A stretch of 64,000 nt of DNA from Curtobacterium pusillum. GTDB taxonomy: Bacteria; Actinomycetota; Actinomycetes; Actinomycetales; Microbacteriaceae. The notes under the pieces are model-generated. The model did no database searches. It was not told where the DNA came from and worked only from the letters and a program-made list of their open reading frames with translations. The position numbers and the translations under genes were made by a program. Of the stretch, positions 62,866 to 64,000 are shown one piece after another. The DNA is taken from positions 186,001 through 250,000 of the forward strand of contig NZ_VEIY01000003.1 in NCBI RefSeq assembly GCF_007680845.1. The letters are read 5' to 3'. The first letter of the stretch is position 1. Each line of letters begins with the position of its first letter.

Positions 62866-64000
62866 TCAGACCTCGTTGAACGGCTCCGCATCGTCGAGGC
62901 GCGCCCGGAGCGCCGGCGCCGCACGACGCCGGTTCCCCCCGGGGAGCACCCGACGCGTCGACGACCGCCGGATCACCTCGGCCTTGAGTGTCGCCGCCAC
63001 CTCGGCCCCGTGCGCGTACGGGAAGCGCACGATCGCGCGGACCGCCCCGGGCAGTGCGGGGTCCTCGACCGGCACGGGCCCGAGCACGGTCCCGGCGGTC
63101 AACCCGTCCAGAGCCTCGACGGCGGCGCTGACGGCGTCGTCCGTGCCGGTCAGCGTCGCGACCCGGACCGCGGGCGGGAAGTGCAGCTCGCGGCGGTCCG
63201 CGAGCTCGTCGTGCGCGGGGCCGTCGAGGCGCCAGAGGGCCATCGCGGTCGCGAGCTTCCCGCCGATGCCGACGAGGTAGGCCTCGGCCCCGGGAGCGCC
63301 CTTCGCGGCCGCGTTCGTCCAGAAGCGCAGGACGTCCTCCTGCACGCGCAGCCCCTCGCGCGCGAGCATCCGCTCCCCGTCGAGGAGCAGCACGCACGCG
63401 TACCCGCCGGGCACGCTCGGTTCGGCGCCGCGGGTGGCGACGACGACCGAGGGTCGTGCGGGGACCTCGTCGAGCGGACGGGACCCGTCGGCGACCACGA
63501 TCCGGGTGCCGGGGAAGGCGCGCCCGAGCTCCTCCGCGGTGCGCTGGGCCCCCTGCCCGACGGGCTTGACGGTGCCGTTGCCGCACGTCGGGCAACGGAA
63601 CCCCACCGCGAGTGCACCGCAGAACCGGCACTGCGGCGTGGCACCGCGGTGCGGAGCCCCGAGCGGGCCGCCGCAGATCCGGCAGTGCGCTCGCTCGCCG
63701 CACTCGGCGCAGACCAGCCCCGTGCCGAAGCCCGGGCTCGCGACCTGCACGAGGACGGCGCCGTGCTGGCTGGCCTCCCGCGCGGCACGCCACGCCGAGC
63801 TCGGGATCCGGGCCTGCGCCGCGTACCCCTCGGCACCGGTCTGCTGCACAGTCGGGATGACCTTCGGGGTCTTCGCCCGGTAGGGGGTGACCTCCTGCAG
63901 CCAGTGCAGCTCGACGAGCCGCTGCACGTCGGTGCTCCGCGCGTGCGAGACGAACAGGAGCGCGGCACCCGACTGGGCGGCGCGGACGAGGGCGACGTCG
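62866..64000 (-). CDS. priA: Primosomal protein N' (PriA), 5' part outside the window
   Basis: The frame is open to the right edge, giving about 378 C-terminal codons; an apparent start at 63927 is internal. It shows a zinc-binding region of four CxxC pairs (CAECG, CRICG, CRFCG, CPTCG) near the centre, as in PriA, then [25 protein letters not shown] and RELHFPPAV. Where PriA has helicase motifs V-VI the sequence reads ATRGAEPSV, consistent with the helicase-defective actinobacterial form. It restarts stalled replication forks. Confidence 0.92.
   Translation of the reverse strand, partial: DVALVRAAQSGAALLFVSHARSTDVQRLVELHWLQEVTPYRAKTPKVIPTVQQTGAEGYAAQARIPSSAWRAAREASQHGAVLVQVASPGFGTGLVCAECGERAHCRICGGPLGAPHRGATPQCRFCGALAVGFRCPTCGNGTVKPVGQGAQRTAEELGRAFPGTRIVVADGSRPLDEVPARPSVVVATRGAEPSVPGGYACVLLLDGERMLAREGLRVQEDVLRFWTNAAAKGAPGAEAYLVGIGGKLATAMALWRLDGPAHDELADRRELHFPPAVRVATLTGTDDAVSAAVEALDGLTAGTVLGPVPVEDPALPGAVRAIVRFPYAHGAEVAATLKAEVIRRSSTRRVLPGGNRRRAAPALRARLDDAEPFNEV

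Overview
The window is about 64 kb of very GC-rich DNA. It has short intergenic gaps, many GTG and TTG starts, and pervasive ATGA, GTGA or TGATG stop/start overlaps. Gene content and order (uvrB/uvrA/uvrC followed by rapZ, a his-trp-lgt-gltBD-pyk run, and the actinobacterial trp-locus membrane proteins) point to an actinobacterium of the Microbacteriaceae. A Curtobacterium-like organism is my inference from overall style, not a database match. Nearly all genes lie on the minus strand. Because of the base composition, most other long open frames are antisense shadows.

Layout. 1-9.1 kb: rapZ (cut by the left edge), uvrC, uvrA, a short-chain dehydrogenase and uvrB, i.e. nucleotide excision repair. 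9.2-10.6 kb: an MFS transporter on the plus strand, then a 580-bp gene-free stretch full of palindromic repeats. 11.1-15.6 kb: an overlapping cassette of coaE, a membrane-anchored alpha/beta hydrolase, an acyl-CoA ligase and a membrane acyltransferase. 15.7-24 kb: rpsA, a DUF885 protein, two VOC-fold proteins, polA, a hotdog thioesterase and a GNAT acetyltransferase. 24.3-30.4 kb: an ANTAR response regulator, tRNA-Leu(CAA), an aldehyde dehydrogenase/DUF779/GAF-regulator operon, an HdeD-like membrane protein and a VIT-family metal transporter.

30.5-50.9 kb is a core metabolic run read leftward: fmt-rsmB-rpe-hisE-hisG-hisF-hisI-trpE-(two small membrane proteins)-trpC-trpB-trpA-lgt-gltB-gltD-pyk. 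hisI and trpE overlap, so histidine and tryptophan genes are translationally linked. 51-59.7 kb is a carbohydrate-uptake operon: LacI-type regulator, ABC binding protein and two permeases without an ATPase, two GH130-type glycosidases and one secreted six-hairpin enzyme. A doubled LacI-type operator precedes it. 59.8-64 kb: a DUF4383 membrane protein, the kbl/tdh threonine-degradation pair, and a priA gene running off the right edge.

The most unusual aspect is repeat DNA rather than a single gene system. I see three 59-bp palindromic units at 10.6 kb; a 71-bp-period repeat pair at two sites 38 kb apart; an 89-bp element in two copies, each keeping an 18-codon mini-ORF; a 23-bp minisatellite inside the trp operon; and several tandem repeats within or touching coding sequence. 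A recurring GGAGGCGCGG-type motif clusters at gene 3' ends, often as a terminator-like hairpin. The best candidate for an undescribed gene system is the coaE-hydrolase-ligase-acyltransferase cassette.
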